From the NCBI GenBank assembly GCA_033065855.1, contig JAVXUO010000192.1, forward strand, positions 577,577-641,576: a stretch of 64,000 bases of DNA. Reading direction: 5' to 3'. The stretch comes from Escallonia rubra. Its lineage: Eukaryota; Streptophyta; Magnoliopsida; Escalloniales; Escalloniaceae. A program made the translations under genes and the position numbers. The notes beneath the pieces were generated by a model, which saw only the letters and a program-made list of their open reading frames with translations, was not told the origin of the DNA and made no database searches. Below, in pieces: positions 34,200 through 45,912 of the stretch (positions are counted from its first letter, which is position 1; each line of letters opens with the position of its first letter).

Positions 34200-36060
34200 G
34201 GGAAGTACACTACATTCGGAGAATGGTGAAAAAATGTAAACTCGCCGTTGAATATCTTTCAACTAAGTTAAACTGCTAGCATGTGGAAAAATATTAAAGA
34301 CCACAAGACAAATGGGATTATTACCGATAATTTGAGGTCAATATGGTTTCATTTCTAGTGCAATAAAATCTGGAACTAGTGGGGGTTATCTACCCAGTTA
34401 CTAACAAAATTCCATCGCTAATTAGCAATGTTGCTTTTGGCAATAGAGTAAGGCTGGACTATTTGTTATTAATGAACCCTTAGCAATTAGTGAAGCAAGA
34501 AGGAGATGTTGCAAAAGCTTCTGATGGCTTCTCCTTTACAAACGTGGAAGTCAAGGTCGCTTCCCACGAACAAGTTCTAGAGTATTTGCTAATCTAGGAT
34601 AAGCAAATGACCTATAATGTGGTGCCTTAAAAGAGCCAATGAATTTGTATACAATGTGAGCAATATTCATGGAGTGCCATAACCTCAAGGTTTTATCTCC
34701 TCTGCCTTTATTTTGGATTTTACGCACCATAGGTTCAGGATATCCATATATGCAATATGTTGTACAGATTGCCATGTTCTTTAGGTTTTCATATTCAATA
34801 TTTAGAAAATATTGGGGAATGTTATTAATAATCAAATTAATTTATTTTTCTTACTTACATTGTACGTATTAGGCTGAGTAGCTGTGTTGTAGTCCCAGCT
34901 GTTACAAATTGATATTGGTGCCTCTTGGAAACTCTCTTCATGAGACACATTTCTTCATAGGCAGCAGCCATTTGGGTTCTACATAAATTCCAACTTCTAA
35001 CCTGCTACTAATACATCGATACTTCATCATATTCTTTCTATTAAATTTTTTTTGCTTTTATAAAAAAACAACAGAGTTCTAATTTGGTTGGCAAACATCA
35101 GAGTTCTAATTTGGTTCTTCTTTCTCTTAGTATGCAGACTTAAGATAGAGAATTAGAGTCAGACATTGTATCCTAGAGTCAATTTTTGGAGCAACAAGCC
35201 TACTGTTTCAGGGTTACGATGCAAGCGAAAATCACTGTCTTTAAGATAGTATTATGAATACACCTTGCTCATTATTGTTCTCCATTTTTTTTTTAACTTT
35301 GTCATGTCAATTGCACACGAGGGTACCTAGAATACCAACACTGTACATGTCTACGATAAGTGAGCATACTAAAGGCATGCAACATTACAACACTTTTAAA
35401 GGCCTTTGAATCAAGGGGACCAAAATGTTACCAAATGCGGCCTTAATTTTTATCTGGAAAAAGACTAGAAAGTAACTCCCGATTGTGAGAGTTACAATCC
35501 CAGCTAGCCAATACTTTCTAGAAGTCAACTAATTAATCGAGTACAACTCTTAATTTACTGAGTTCAATATGGTAAAGTGAATGTTTACATAAAGGAAGGC
35601 ATGCATAATCCAGCAAGTATGTATAAAAAAGACAGCAAAATCTACCTGTTCAACTTGAAATTGAAATCATGCTGTCATCTGTCTTCATATAAGGTACCCT
35701 GTAACGATGTATATTTCAGGGTTAGTAAGATTTAGAGCCAAGGTCAAAGGAGAAAAACTCCTACAGCTTTCGAACTACAGAAAAAAATTATAAAATATGC
35801 ACACAGAGTTTCAAAGAAAGAATTACCTTCTGGTGCTTCAGAGATTCTTTAGTTTTTGATTTTCCCTAAAACATCAAACTGAAAAGATTTAGGGCTTTGT
35901 TGGGTCAATATAATAATCGTGGGAATCCTAGCTATGATGGCACCACAGAGCTTGTTCAATTTTCAGTGAAATCGTGAGATTGAAGTGATGAAAATGATAA
36001 GAGTGGGAATATAAGCTGAACTTACCAAGAAAGTAACTTTAATCTTCCTTTCGTTGCCCC
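34200..36060. other. CACTA 5' interior, no gene recognised
   Basis: AT-rich sequence without domains between the LINE tail and the GA repeats. Confidence 0.45.
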
Positions 36061-36149
36061 AAACTATGACAATTTTGGTGTAGAAATGTCTGCCCTTAGC
36101 GAGTAAGAGATACACAGAACCGATCGAGAAGAGACTGAGAGATACAAAG

Positions 36150-36305
36150 AAACGGTGACAGAGATGTGGAGAGAGAGAGAGAGAAAGGAGATACAGACAA
36201 CCATAAAGACAGCGAGTGAGAGATACAGAGAAGAGAGTGAGGGAGTGAGAGTTACAGAGAGACGAAGACAGAGATATGGAGAGAGAGAGAGAGAGAAAGG
36301 AGGCG
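36150..36305. repeat. GA microsatellite with AGAGATACAGAGA units
   Basis: GA runs interleaved with AGAGATACAGAGA-like units in about 150 bp, just inside the CACTA subterminal region. Confidence 0.75.
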
Positions 36306-36339
36306 CGAAATTAAACATATTGCATGTCTTAATTTTTTT

Positions 36340-36623
36340 TGGCCTTTCTTGACGAAGTCAATTCGTCGTTGATGGTTAAAATTACTTCCAACCCCCCGCC
36401 AAAATCGATTTTCACTCCCGCGCCATTGTGCATTGAATATCTTGCGACGAAAATTTTAGTTCGTCTACAAAAATTTAGTTTTGTTGACGAATAATAGAAC
36501 TTGTCAAGAAATATAATACTATTCGCGACAAACTTAGTATTCGTCGACATTTATCAGTCTTTGTTGACGAATTGTAGTTCGTTGAGAAAGTGTTTGTCGC
36601 TAAATGGCAAATTTCTTGTAGTG
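36340..36623 (-). repeat. CACTA 5' terminus with subterminal repeats
   Basis: The outer 12 bases read CACTACAAGAAA on the minus strand (36623-36612). Inside lie many copies of GACGAA/TTCGTC and TTGTTGACGAA in both directions, the kind of clustered motifs bound by the second CACTA protein. Confidence 0.8.
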
Positions 36624-38010
36624 TTATCGATCTTAGAACAACAGTTGTAACTCATATGAGCTTTTTTCATATCTTTTATTGTCTGTCTTTCATTATGATG
36701 TTTCCTTAAAAAAATTTCTACAGCTGATATCCTTTCTCCTAAGGAATCGCAAAGCATTATGACATTTAAGAGTTTAACAAATTCTTATTCTGCTAACTCG
36801 TCCTATGGTTTAGGGAGTTTGGCAATAAATTGGTTTTGCCAATGGAGGCAGTCTCTGAGTTTTAACTTGTAAAAATATTTTTTAAATTCACAAGTGTAAT
36901 TTTTAAATTAGCACATATCACATATTTGTAGTTTTGTCAAATTTGTGAAAATACTTTTTTTTTCTTGAATACCTATAATATTTATTGATATTCTGCAGAA
37001 CTCTTGTTTGAGGTTATCTGCATAAAATATTATTCATTCTTCATAAATATAAAGCTTGCTCTGGCTTTAATTATCATTTCATTATCTGTTATGCTATTCT
37101 AGAACCTAGTTGCGTTTTCTCGTAGGGTTACTTCAATAAAATGTTTCATAGCACGTCTTTCTGTTAAATTACAACCTATTATGACAATATTTAAGGCTTG
37201 TGCCCAATTATCGATTGTTTCTTCATTATTTGAAAATACAATCGATTTCAAGATATATGTCGTATTGATTTATGGGCTTATTTCTTCCATTCTTGAGGAC
37301 AAATTTTTTGTTTTAAATTTGTCCTTATATGAGCGTTATTAAATTTATAATTTCTTTCTAAATCCAATTGTGGATTCTACCCTCCTACATAGTTTGAATT
37401 GATTTGTCCGCTCCATAAATTCATATCAGCAAACACTTTATTTACTTTTGATATGGATCTTTTTTCTTCTCGTTTATATTGTTGTTCTTTTAGAACATCT
37501 GGATCTATTTCATCCAGCATTGATTTTTTCAATGATATTTCATTTTCTACTTTCTCTAAGTAGTCATTTATCATATTTTTCTATTTCTTGTACACTCATT
37601 CCCTTTACGGGATCTTTGGTGTCTTTTGAGCCACTCGAAGAGAGTTTTCTTCTTCCTTTGCTACCACTGTATGCTATATGACCTCTTCAAATACATAAGA
37701 AGTTTTGTTGCTATAATATTTATTGGTGGTATCGTAGCTCCCAAAGTTTGATAAGAAGTTATCTGAGTTAAGGACGTAGTTTTCACTTCCTAATCTTTTA
37801 TCTGAATTGTGTAATTCAGTTAAAATCTGACATGTTATCTTGCTAGATTTCTAAAGATATTTAAAGTTTCATGAGATACATTAATTATTTGATTTAATAA
37901 TCTGGTTATCTCAGTTTTTCTTACTTTATGGTCTCTGTGTATAATTTATGTCATATGATTTAATAAATAAGGAATTTTCATGAACTTTTCGGTTGAATCT
38001 CGCATTTGAC
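36624..38010 (-). mobile_element. Endogenous pararetrovirus remnant, copy 3 (leader to coat protein)
   Basis: Read leftward from about 38010, it tracks copy 1 from just inside its primer-binding site. Both share GAGATTCAA followed by the coat-protein N-terminal region, including ISLKKSMLDEIDP-type sequence (37574-37377) and DSLGERISAVEIFLRK (36757-36680). It stops at the CACTA boundary, before the zinc knuckle. Stops and frameshifts are frequent. Because it ends about where copy 2 begins, the two may be halves of one insertion. Confidence 0.6.
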
Positions 38011-38211
38011 TAATGAAAATGGTACTACCCGAGTGACACTTAAAAGCACCTAGCAAAACCCCTCGTAAGAATGCTATCTTGCTTTCAAAAATCTAACCCA
38101 AATAGCCCAAAAGAATTAACCGACAAAGACACACTTGAAGTCGAAACAAACATTTTATGTCAAAACAAACTTGGTTGTCGAAGATGATACTAATTTCTAA
38201 TGGGAAAAAAA

Positions 38212-38438
38212 TTGGCTGCTACCCGGGTTGAAGAAATCTTCCTCCTACCCCCCCATGTAGTGACAATTAATGGTTGCTAAATCTTTTTAGTGGCTTTTAT
38301 TTAGTGACGCTAAAAAAGTGTTGTTAAGAGTTGTCGCTGAAAGTGTTAACAGAAAAGTCACTAGAGACATTTAGTGACTATTAATTGTCACTATCTATGA
38401 GGTTGGAGGAAGATTCCTACAATCGGAGTAGTAGCCAA
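38212..38438. mobile_element. 227-bp MITE with ~65-bp terminal inverted repeats
   Basis: The left end TTGGCTGCTACCCGGGTTG is the inverse of the right end CGGAGTAGTAGCCAA. Similarity continues inward through AATCTTCCTCC and TAGTGACAATTAAT for about 65 bp on each side. The centre has TTAGTGAC/GTCGCT repeats. No coding sequence, and no clear target duplication. Confidence 0.75.
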
Positions 38439-38842
38439 AGTTTGTTCTTTCTAATGTTGACAAAACGCAGCGTACACCCTCAATTTATCTTGAGACGATG
38501 GAATGCTAAAATGTTCATCGTGCACAACTTGTGTTGCTGGAAATTCCTTTTTGTTTCAAGAGAAAAGGCGGGGCCTTTCCCCTTCCGATTGTCAAACCAG
38601 ATTCCTTGTCCAAACCAGCAAGAAAATAATTTCCATGACCACCACTGGCCCACCATTCATCCCCCTGCAAGCCAACCCCTCATATCTTCCTTTCCCCATG
38701 GTCTGACCGACTATCCAACACCTACTCTTACATTCAACGCCAACACCCATCACCAACTAAACGCTACCTTCTCACGCCTCACATTGTGATTATCAAGGTG
38801 CATATAAAGACCTACACTGTGGACGATGGCCGGATGGATGAC
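38439..38842. other. Unassigned sequence
   Basis: An open frame continues to 38789 but has no recognised domain and overlaps the MITE. It could be an exon-like host remnant. I cannot support a gene. Confidence 0.35.
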
Positions 38843-40029
38843 AAGGGGCGGACTCAGGAATATTTTTCAGGGGGTGCAAAGAATTTTCACCCCAAAATTT
38901 TTTGCAAAATGGGAAATGCTCACGATAAATTTTCACCCCGAAAAATGGGCAAATGAGTTTTATGCTTTCTACGTACAACAACATGTCGCACTGGTGTAAG
39001 ATATGTTTTGCTCAAACAATTTTTCTGTTCTTGTAAATGGTTCTTTCTTATTCGTAATACAATGATTTTACAATTAGCCAAAAAAAAAAAAATTAAGTTA
39101 TACCTTTGTAATCAAGGAGATATTAGTTGCACGCAAAAAGATAGCAAGGGCAAATTACGGGTTCGATACTTGTTACAATAGATGTTGCATACAGGACTGA
39201 TGGACGATACTTGTTATTAGGGCGAAACAGCCACATAACTCCAACTAAAGTACCTTCAATTTTAGAAATCTCCTACCTAATTTCATCAACACCTTCTTTA
39301 CTTCAACTTACCTACTTCGCTTTTTTCAACATTGATATGTCATCTTGTGCAATTATAAGGTGATTTTTTAAGGATAATATCCCTAAAAATAGATATAGCA
39401 GTAGGTAGAATCATTCGCTAGATGGAAAAGACGACAAGAAACTAGAAAACATAAATAACAAGGAATTAAAAAACATAGGCAAAAAGAAGGAGTTTCTTCA
39501 ACTCAGTAGTAATAATAGACTAATAGTGCCATAACTATTTACTTAACAGCACCAAGTAAATTGAGTGTTAGTTCGGACAACAAGTCCCTTGCCCTAATAT
39601 GACAATAGCCTTATAATATTTTCCCAACTCAGTCATGTTTTGGACTATGTACTTGGAAGAGAGATCAGAAATGGGTTATTTACTCAGTCGTTCACGCGTG
39701 AGGTGAGAGTCATATTAGAAGTTATATACCACAAATTTGAAAGAAGCCCAAATGCCCAATATTATCAGCACTAGCAGACAGCAATTCAGCATGCAAGAGG
39801 CAAGATGGCAAGACCAAGATGAGAAGATCTACCTCAGATCTAGTTCTTCAAGGGCGTCGACGCGTCGTGGGACTGCGGGACAGCGGAGGTCGTCGTCCGG
39901 TCACGGCGTCACTCCGTCGTGACGAGTCGTCGTCGTCGAAGGCTCGAAGCTCCTATCTGAAGGAGCTGTCACCGGTGGGTGGGATCTGTCGCCGGTCGGT
40001 TCATTGTCCACTGGTGACCGGTCGCCGGT

Positions 40030-40068
<39 letters not shown>

Positions 40069-40234
40069 TCGATTGTACCTCTCTCGGGGAACGGGTATCG
40101 GGGATTGGGGAACGGGTCTCAGCCTCGGGGAACGGGATCTCAGGAACGGGGTCAACGCGATTCCCAAAATATTTTTTTTCCCCAGAGTCAGGGGGTGCTT
40201 CAGCCCCCCTTGTCCTAACGTGCATCCGCCCCTG
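38843..40234 (-). mobile_element. Non-autonomous hAT-like element (family member 2)
   Basis: The left end AGGGGCGGAC...CAGGAATATTTTTCAGGGGGTGC is the inverse of the right end of the element at 9512-10624. The right end CAGGGGGTGCTTCAGCCCCCC...CATCCGCCCCTG is the inverse of that element's left end. The GC-rich block at 39820-40010 also matches in reverse. GA repeats lie at 40030-40070. A clean 8-bp target duplication is not visible. Confidence 0.75.
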
Positions 40235-40590
40235 TCTGAGGATGAGAAGATGGAGCTTTTGAGTGCCTTGCAGTTATCACAGACACGAGCAAGAGAAGCA
40301 GAGAGACGCTGCGTCTTTGATCCAGGAAAGAGATGTAATCTCTCATGCCCAACTACAGGAGTCTCCGCGGTTGTTTGCCTTCAGGCACTGGGTAAAACTT
40401 CTTGAACTTCAAGTGAACAACTTAAAAACATCACACTATGACCGGCCATATCAGGAAGAAACAGTGACAAGGAAAGATGATGATAGAAGAGGTGCAGGCA
40501 ACATGACATGATTTGTGGCTTTGGGACTTTGTATCGGCATTGCTGGTTTTGTAATTGGTTGCAAACACCTGTTAGTGGGTTTCATGAAAT
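40235..40590 (+). pseudogene. C-terminal fragment of a membrane-anchored coiled-coil protein
   Basis: Directly after the hAT end the sequence reads SEDEKMELLSALQLSQTR. After a frameshift near 40305 it continues ASLIQERD, LFAFRHWVKLLELQVNNL and, near the end, a hydrophobic segment FVALGLCIGIAGFVIGC that looks like a C-terminal membrane anchor. The codon before that anchor is TGA (40508-40510) where Trp would be expected. The pattern (coiled coil, then tail anchor) resembles a conserved plant protein I cannot name. The frameshift and stop make it a pseudogene. Confidence 0.5.
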
Positions 40591-40919
40591 TTGGGAAACA
40601 ATATACTTTCGAGGCACTTGAAAGCATATTTAGCTGGAACAAACAGTATCAATAGAAAAAGAAATGTCTGGCCAGCAGAATGCATGAGAACCCCATTTAC
40701 TTCATTCGTTAACTTATGTCCAAAAGTAACCTACTACCATGCAATTGCTACCATGTTGTTCTGTGCGTGCTTATATATTATATACAAGTGTACTAGCTAA
40801 AATCACGTACTATGCACGGACATGGCAGTTCTTTACATGCTCTTTCCCCTTGCACCATTCCTTCAATGAAGAATCTGGGTCTTACTTGAATTCCCGGTAC
40901 TTCTCACACGACAGACAGC

Positions 40920-42533
40920 CAGAGGCAGAACTACATATGTACGAGGGGGGGCTAATGCACCCCCTCAGATTTTGAAAATAAATAAATTTATAGTGTCTTT
41001 TTTTCACTCGCGACTTTTTCTCTCTCCTCATCTCAGCTCTCACTCAGTCACTCTCTCAGTTCCCGTCATCACCGTCAACGGTTGAACTCTCACCGGAGTC
41101 ACCGCTCACCAGTCAGTGGTCACGGAACGACGCCTCTCTCTCTCTTAGTCATCGCGGCACCGCCCACGGCCACCGGTCATCGGCTCATCGCCTCATCGGT
41201 AACGCCAGTCGCCGTCAAGGTCTCAACATCCGCCCCTACTCTCACGGAGTCACGGACGGCCTCACGGCGGAGGAAGTGGTCGTCTCACGTCTGTCGAACC
41301 CCCGATTCCGAAGCGTGAAGGCCCTCCCCAGTCCCCACCCCAACTCCGCCAGATCTAGCTTAGATCTACGAGCCGGCGGACGAACCGAGGAAGTGATGAA
41401 CCTCACCGGTCGGCGATCATGGCGCCTGAAATAGTGAAATTCAAGCATATCTGACTTCTGAGCCTCAGTCACCGGTGGTCACGGGCACGGCGAAGAACCC
41501 ACCGCCAGCGACATTGTGACAACGACGCCGTTCTGATTTCTGAGGACTGAGGTCAGTGTGCATTTTGAACAATTTCTTTTGCTATAGAGAATTGATTATT
41601 TGATTAATAATTTTAGGTTGTTAGTTGTGTATTTGATAATTTAGATTATTAATTGATGCTTTATGGCTGTTAATCGTGCATTGAGCACTTGAGAGATTTG
41701 AGATTGTTGATGGAGGATGGGACCCAATTGGATTTTTATCCCATTCGAGCATTGATTATTTGATTGATAATTTTAGGTTGTGTTAATTGTGCATTTGAAA
41801 ATTGAGACTATTAATTGCTGATTATAGGTTGTTAATTGTGCATTGAGCATTTGAGAATTGAGATGGTTGATGGAGGATGAGACCCAATTGGATTGAGATG
41901 TCGGATATGTGATTTAGTTGAATGGTGTGTTAAAATTAGGTTAATTAGGTTAACGCGATAATAAAACATGACTGGAAAAGTAAAAGAATAAAATATTTGT
42001 AATTAACTAGGTTATTTGATTGATAATTGATTGATTGATACTTAAAATAAAATAATTTTTTTCAAAATGGAAAGGTTCTTTCAAAAGAAAGCAAAGGTGG
42101 AAAAGTTATTGCAGTCTAATAAGAATGAGTGTAGAAATCAAGATACTATTCAACAGTCTCCGATTCCAACAGTAAGGGACAAGGCTCCCATTGTGTATCG
42201 TGATATTCATTCCGGACATTCAAGCAGAGTTAGCGATGAGTTCAACTCTGACGAGCTTATTGCGGATCATGGGTTGCGTCCGAATATTTTGGATTATGGT
42301 CCTAATGTTCGAGATAAAGTTCGACGAGCGTATTGGTCGAAAGGTCCTTGCCAACCTCGTCACCACAATTTTCCATTTACACAATTCGAAAGACCTTTTA
42401 GATGCTTTTTAGTATGTTTTGTGTATTATAAAAAAGTGCACTTTGTTTTTGTGTGCTATTTTACTTATAAAAATATTTATCTCTTTCGATATATTTTTAG
42501 CCCCTCTCGGATGAAATTCTGGTTCCGCCACTG
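40920..42533 (+). mobile_element. hAT-like element with a transposase first exon (family member 3)
   Basis: Ends CAGAGGCAGAAC and GGTTCCGCCACTG are inverted. The flanks CAGACAGC (40912-40919) and CAGATAGC (42534-42541) form an 8-bp target duplication with one mismatch. Removing it rejoins the DEAH11/12-like reading frame (HLEYHCYL to SCEKYREF). It shares the GGGGCTAATGCACCCCC end motif with the other two hAT copies. The internal 41590-41900 region is a ~165-bp tandem duplication (TTGATTATTTGATT units). Confidence 0.85.
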
Positions 42534-42540
42534 CAGATAG
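42067..42540 (+). pseudogene. hAT transposase N-terminal exon (TTF-type zinc finger)
   Basis: An open frame starting MERFFQKKAKVEKL. Residues about 70-115 read LRPNILDYGPNVRDKVRRAYWSKGPC and then HHNFPFTQF, the TTF-type zinc-finger region of plant hAT transposases related to ZMYM1-like proteins. The frame then enters AT-rich sequence and runs out at the element end, so the catalytic and dimerisation domains are deleted. In the family the N-terminus binds element ends; alone it could at most be a decoy. Confidence 0.7.
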
Positions 42541-43190
42541 CAATGGTACTCCAGGTGACACTTAGTACACGTCTCCACATAGCATGCACCACAAAAGAAT
42601 GGTCTTTCAGCACTGCCTGAATCAACTATTCGATACACTACAGGGCAGTCCGGGGAGGGGCAAAACATGTTACTGCCCAGATTTGTGGCCACAAATACCC
42701 CCAAAGAAGCTCTGAAAAGTTCCTCCAACTTATCATTAGACAACAAGAACCTCAAGTCGGTCAGCAAAATAAGAGCCCCACAACCCACATGGGTACAGGA
42801 CATAGGAAAACTATCCTAGCTTTTTATTGTGGACTCACACTGCTCTACTAAGCACGACCGACAAAATTCATGTGCACAGCTTTCGAGCTTATAACCTTCC
42901 TCCACTTCACATAAGCAAATTGGACAGGCACTTTTATATTCGATTTTCTGCATTGGTGAACCACTTGTCTGTGCAATATCAGAAGTTTTAAGTCTTCAAA
43001 TTTTTGCTTTAAATGTTTGCTACCATGCATAAAGATGACATGGTGCCGCGTATTTAGAGTGAATTCTGCCCCAAGCACCTTTTCCTTGAGGCCATGTAGG
43101 TCAGGCCCAAATTTCTCAACTACCCTCTTCATCAGGTCAGGAGGCAGGAGTCCACCTCGAAGATGGACTTTGAGTTACTTGCTTTCATAT

Positions 43191-45912
43191 TGATGCCAAG
43201 GAAAGTGGGTTCGCAGTCAACGTGGAGGTGCCACAAGAATGCAATCCGAGTCAGATGCCAAGTATGTTGATGTGGGACACATCAAGGGTGGAACAAGGGC
43301 AGAGACCAAGGGTTTCCTAGACAGAGCCTGCGGGTGGCAGTGCTGTGAGGGTGATGGCGTAGGGTGAATACACGACGACAGTCACAGTCCGATGCTTAGA
43401 TCCAGAGTCAGGATCCAGTATGTTTCTCTCTCTAGAATTTTAGAGTGAGAAAGTGAAAATGTGAGAGTCCTGAAAATGTTCAAGAGTCTCGAATGAATTC
43501 TCAAGACCCTATTTATAGAGGGTGAAATGATGATGTCATCAGCCGACACGTTGCGCTCCCCTGGAGTGACTCGTCACCGAGTGGTCCACAGCTGCCAGTG
43601 TTCCACGGAGTGTCGAATTGCATATTACCCAGCCTACCCCGCACAGTGTCGTTCTGTCTGTCTGGAAAGACTGGCTCCCACAGCGTCGGTATGGCCAGAG
43701 AACTCCCTTGATCTAGCCACCAATCCAAGCCCTTGCAGAGTCCCACAGGCCTGGCAGCGTTCAGGAAGACCCGATTTCCAACTGCCAGGCGGACTAGGCG
43801 CGATGCTCTCCAGAAACTTGCTCCCGTCTCGGAGTGTCCCGGGGGGTCATAATCTCTAGGGGTGCTGAGGAAGCCCCCAGTGCCGGAGCACGTAGGCCAA
43901 TCACGCAGGCACCTTGGCGAAGATAGTGTCCCGGAGGAGTCGCTTATCCCCGCGGGTAAATCCTTGTGCCGGAGCACTCAGAGCGAGTCAAGGTAGCATC
44001 CCGAAGGAGCCATTTACCCGACGGGCTGAGCTAGCATCCCGGAGGAGCCGTCTACCTGGTGGAAGGGGAGTTGAAAAGCTAACTAGCGGAGATAGTGTCT
44101 CAGAGGAGTCGCCTATCCCCACGGGTGAGTCCTTATGTCAGAGCACTCGGAGTGCGTCAGGGTAGCATCCTGGAGGAGCCGTCTACCCGACGGGCTGAGG
44201 TAGCATCCCGGAGGAGCCGTTTACCTGGCGAAAGGCGAGTTTTCATCCCGGAGCACTTAGAGCTCCCTAGCAGAGATAGTGTCCCGAAGGAGTCGCCCAT
44301 CCCCACAGGATGCTGCAATCCGGAGAGTGGGTTGAAGCATGTTCCACGACTAAGGCAAAGTGCGCATGGTGTGATGAAAGGATGGACCAATGCAAGGTGC
44401 GTGGTAGTATGACATAGAGCCGGGGGGCACGACTGTATCAGTGGCGCGACCCGTGAGCGCGGTGGAGTGCGGCGCGCTGGTGCTAGCGACGGGGGTCATA
44501 GAGACGGCGCTGGGGCTCAAGCGATTGGAGTCACGGAAACTGCGTGCGGGCGACAGGGGTCACAGAGATGGTGCCCGAGTGATGGACGACGAGCGTTGTA
44601 GAGATGGTACCCGGGTGTCGGGTGACAAGCATCGCAGAGTCGGCACGCGGGGCGCGGGCGACGGAGGTTGCGGAGACAGCGTGTGGGCGTGGGCGACGGG
44701 GGTCACAGAAATGGCACCCGGAGTACTCGAAGTGCGTCAGGGTAGCATCCTGGAGGAGACGTCTACCCGACGGGCCGAGGTAGCATCCCGAAGGAGCCGT
44801 TTACCTAGGGGAAGGGGAGTCTTCATCCCGGAGCACTTAGAGCTCCCTGGCGGAGATAGTGTCCCGGAGGAGTCGCCCATCCCCGCGGGATGCTGAAATC
44901 CGGAGAGTGGCTCGAAGCATGTTCCACGACTAATGCAAGGTGCGCATGGTGTGGTGAAAGGATGGACCAACGCAAGGTGCGTGGTAGTGTGATATAGAGC
45001 TGGGGGGCACGACTGTATCAGTGGTGCGACGCGTGAGTGCGGTGGAATGTAACACGCGGGTGCTGGCGACGAGGGTCACAGAGACGGCGCGGGGGGTCAG
45101 GCGATTGGGGTCGCGGATACTGTGGGCGGGTGACAGGGGTCTCAGAGACGGCGCCCGAGTGACAGACGACGAGCGTCGCAGAGATGGCACCCGGGCGTCG
45201 GGTGACGAGCATCGTAGAGTCGGCACGCGGGGTGCGGGCGACGAATTTTGCGCAGACAGCGTGTTGGCGTGGGCGACGGGGGTCACGGAAATGGCACCCG
45301 GGCAACGAATAAGGCTCATCGCGGAGACAGCTCCCCGGCGATGGGTGTTGAGCATCACAGAGTCGGCGTGTGGGCGAGGGCGACAGGGGTCGCGGAGACC
45401 GCGCGTAGGCACGGGCAACGGGGATCACGGAGGTGGCGCCCGGGCGACGGACGACGAGCATCACGGAGATGGTGCCCAGGCGACGAGCGTCACAGAGACG
45501 GCATGCAGGCGCGGGCAACATGTGTCACGGACGATGGGGTGCAGGTACTATGGGAGGACAAAAGCCAACTCTTGAGGGAAGGCCAAGGCCAACCCCAAGG
45601 GAAGGCCGACCCCCAAGGGGAGGCCGAGGCCGAGGCCGACTTGTCCAAGGGGAAGGCCAAGGCCAACCTCATTGGGCAAGTGCCAAGGCCCACCGACGGG
45701 TAACGTGCGACGGTCGCAGTGTGATGAGGCATCGAGCAAAAAGGAATTTCTTAGTGATGAAGTAACGTAGAGAAGTGAAAAGTGCACGTGACTTGAGCAT
45801 GCATGTTTTGACCGGTTGGATGCATTGAATATTGACTGTTTCTAGTGCGGACGTGTCATGCAAAATGGGACCCCAGTGGGCCTTTGGGTACGACCAGAGT
45901 AGGTTGGGAACA
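43191..45912 (-). mobile_element. Solo LTR related to the gag-only element
   Basis: The minus strand starts TGTTCCCAACCTA and ends TTCCTTGGCATCA, like the LTRs at 50769 and 58829. The flanks are CATAT (43186-43190) and CATAT (45913-45917), a perfect 5-bp target duplication. Its TATA box (CTATAAATAG on the minus strand, 43509-43518) lies where it does in the related LTRs. GGCCGACCCCC/GGCCGAGGCC repeats are at 45580-45660. The middle differs, with a ~580-bp tandem duplication. No internal region is present. Confidence 0.85.
44154..45303. repeat. ~580-bp tandem duplication inside the solo LTR
   Basis: The stretch starting CGTCAGGGTAGCATCCTGGA at 44154 recurs at 44734. ATGTTCCACGACTAA recurs with the same offset (44339, 44918), as does GAAATGGCACCCGG (44706, 45288). 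Each copy contains smaller repeats of GGAGGAGTCGCC and of GACGGGGGTCAC-type units. Confidence 0.8.

Larger units (their letters stand above)
26723..36623 (-). mobile_element. CACTA (En/Spm) transposon, two genes, one terminal repeat seen
   Basis: The minus strand begins CACTACAAGAAATTTG at 36623, a canonical CACTA end, followed by GACGAA/TTCGTC subterminal repeats (36340-36600). It encodes a TNP2-type transposase (32480-28853) and then a Ptta/En-Spm-type second gene (28608-26723) in the same direction, the standard layout. The 3' end is not found. A LINE fragment (33360-34199) lies between the 5' terminus and the transposase. The element abuts EPRV copy 3, with TTA (36624-36626) as the possible 3-bp target. 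Confidence 0.8.

Noticed and set aside
38831-40242. 8-bp target duplication for the second hAT copy
   Set aside because: TGGATGAC on the left and TCTGAGGA on the right do not match; the site may be rearranged.
44441-45703. 150-184-codon GC-rich frames on both strands
   Set aside because: They follow the duplicated repeat units of the solo LTR in all frames, with Arg/Gly/Asp-rich translations and no domain.
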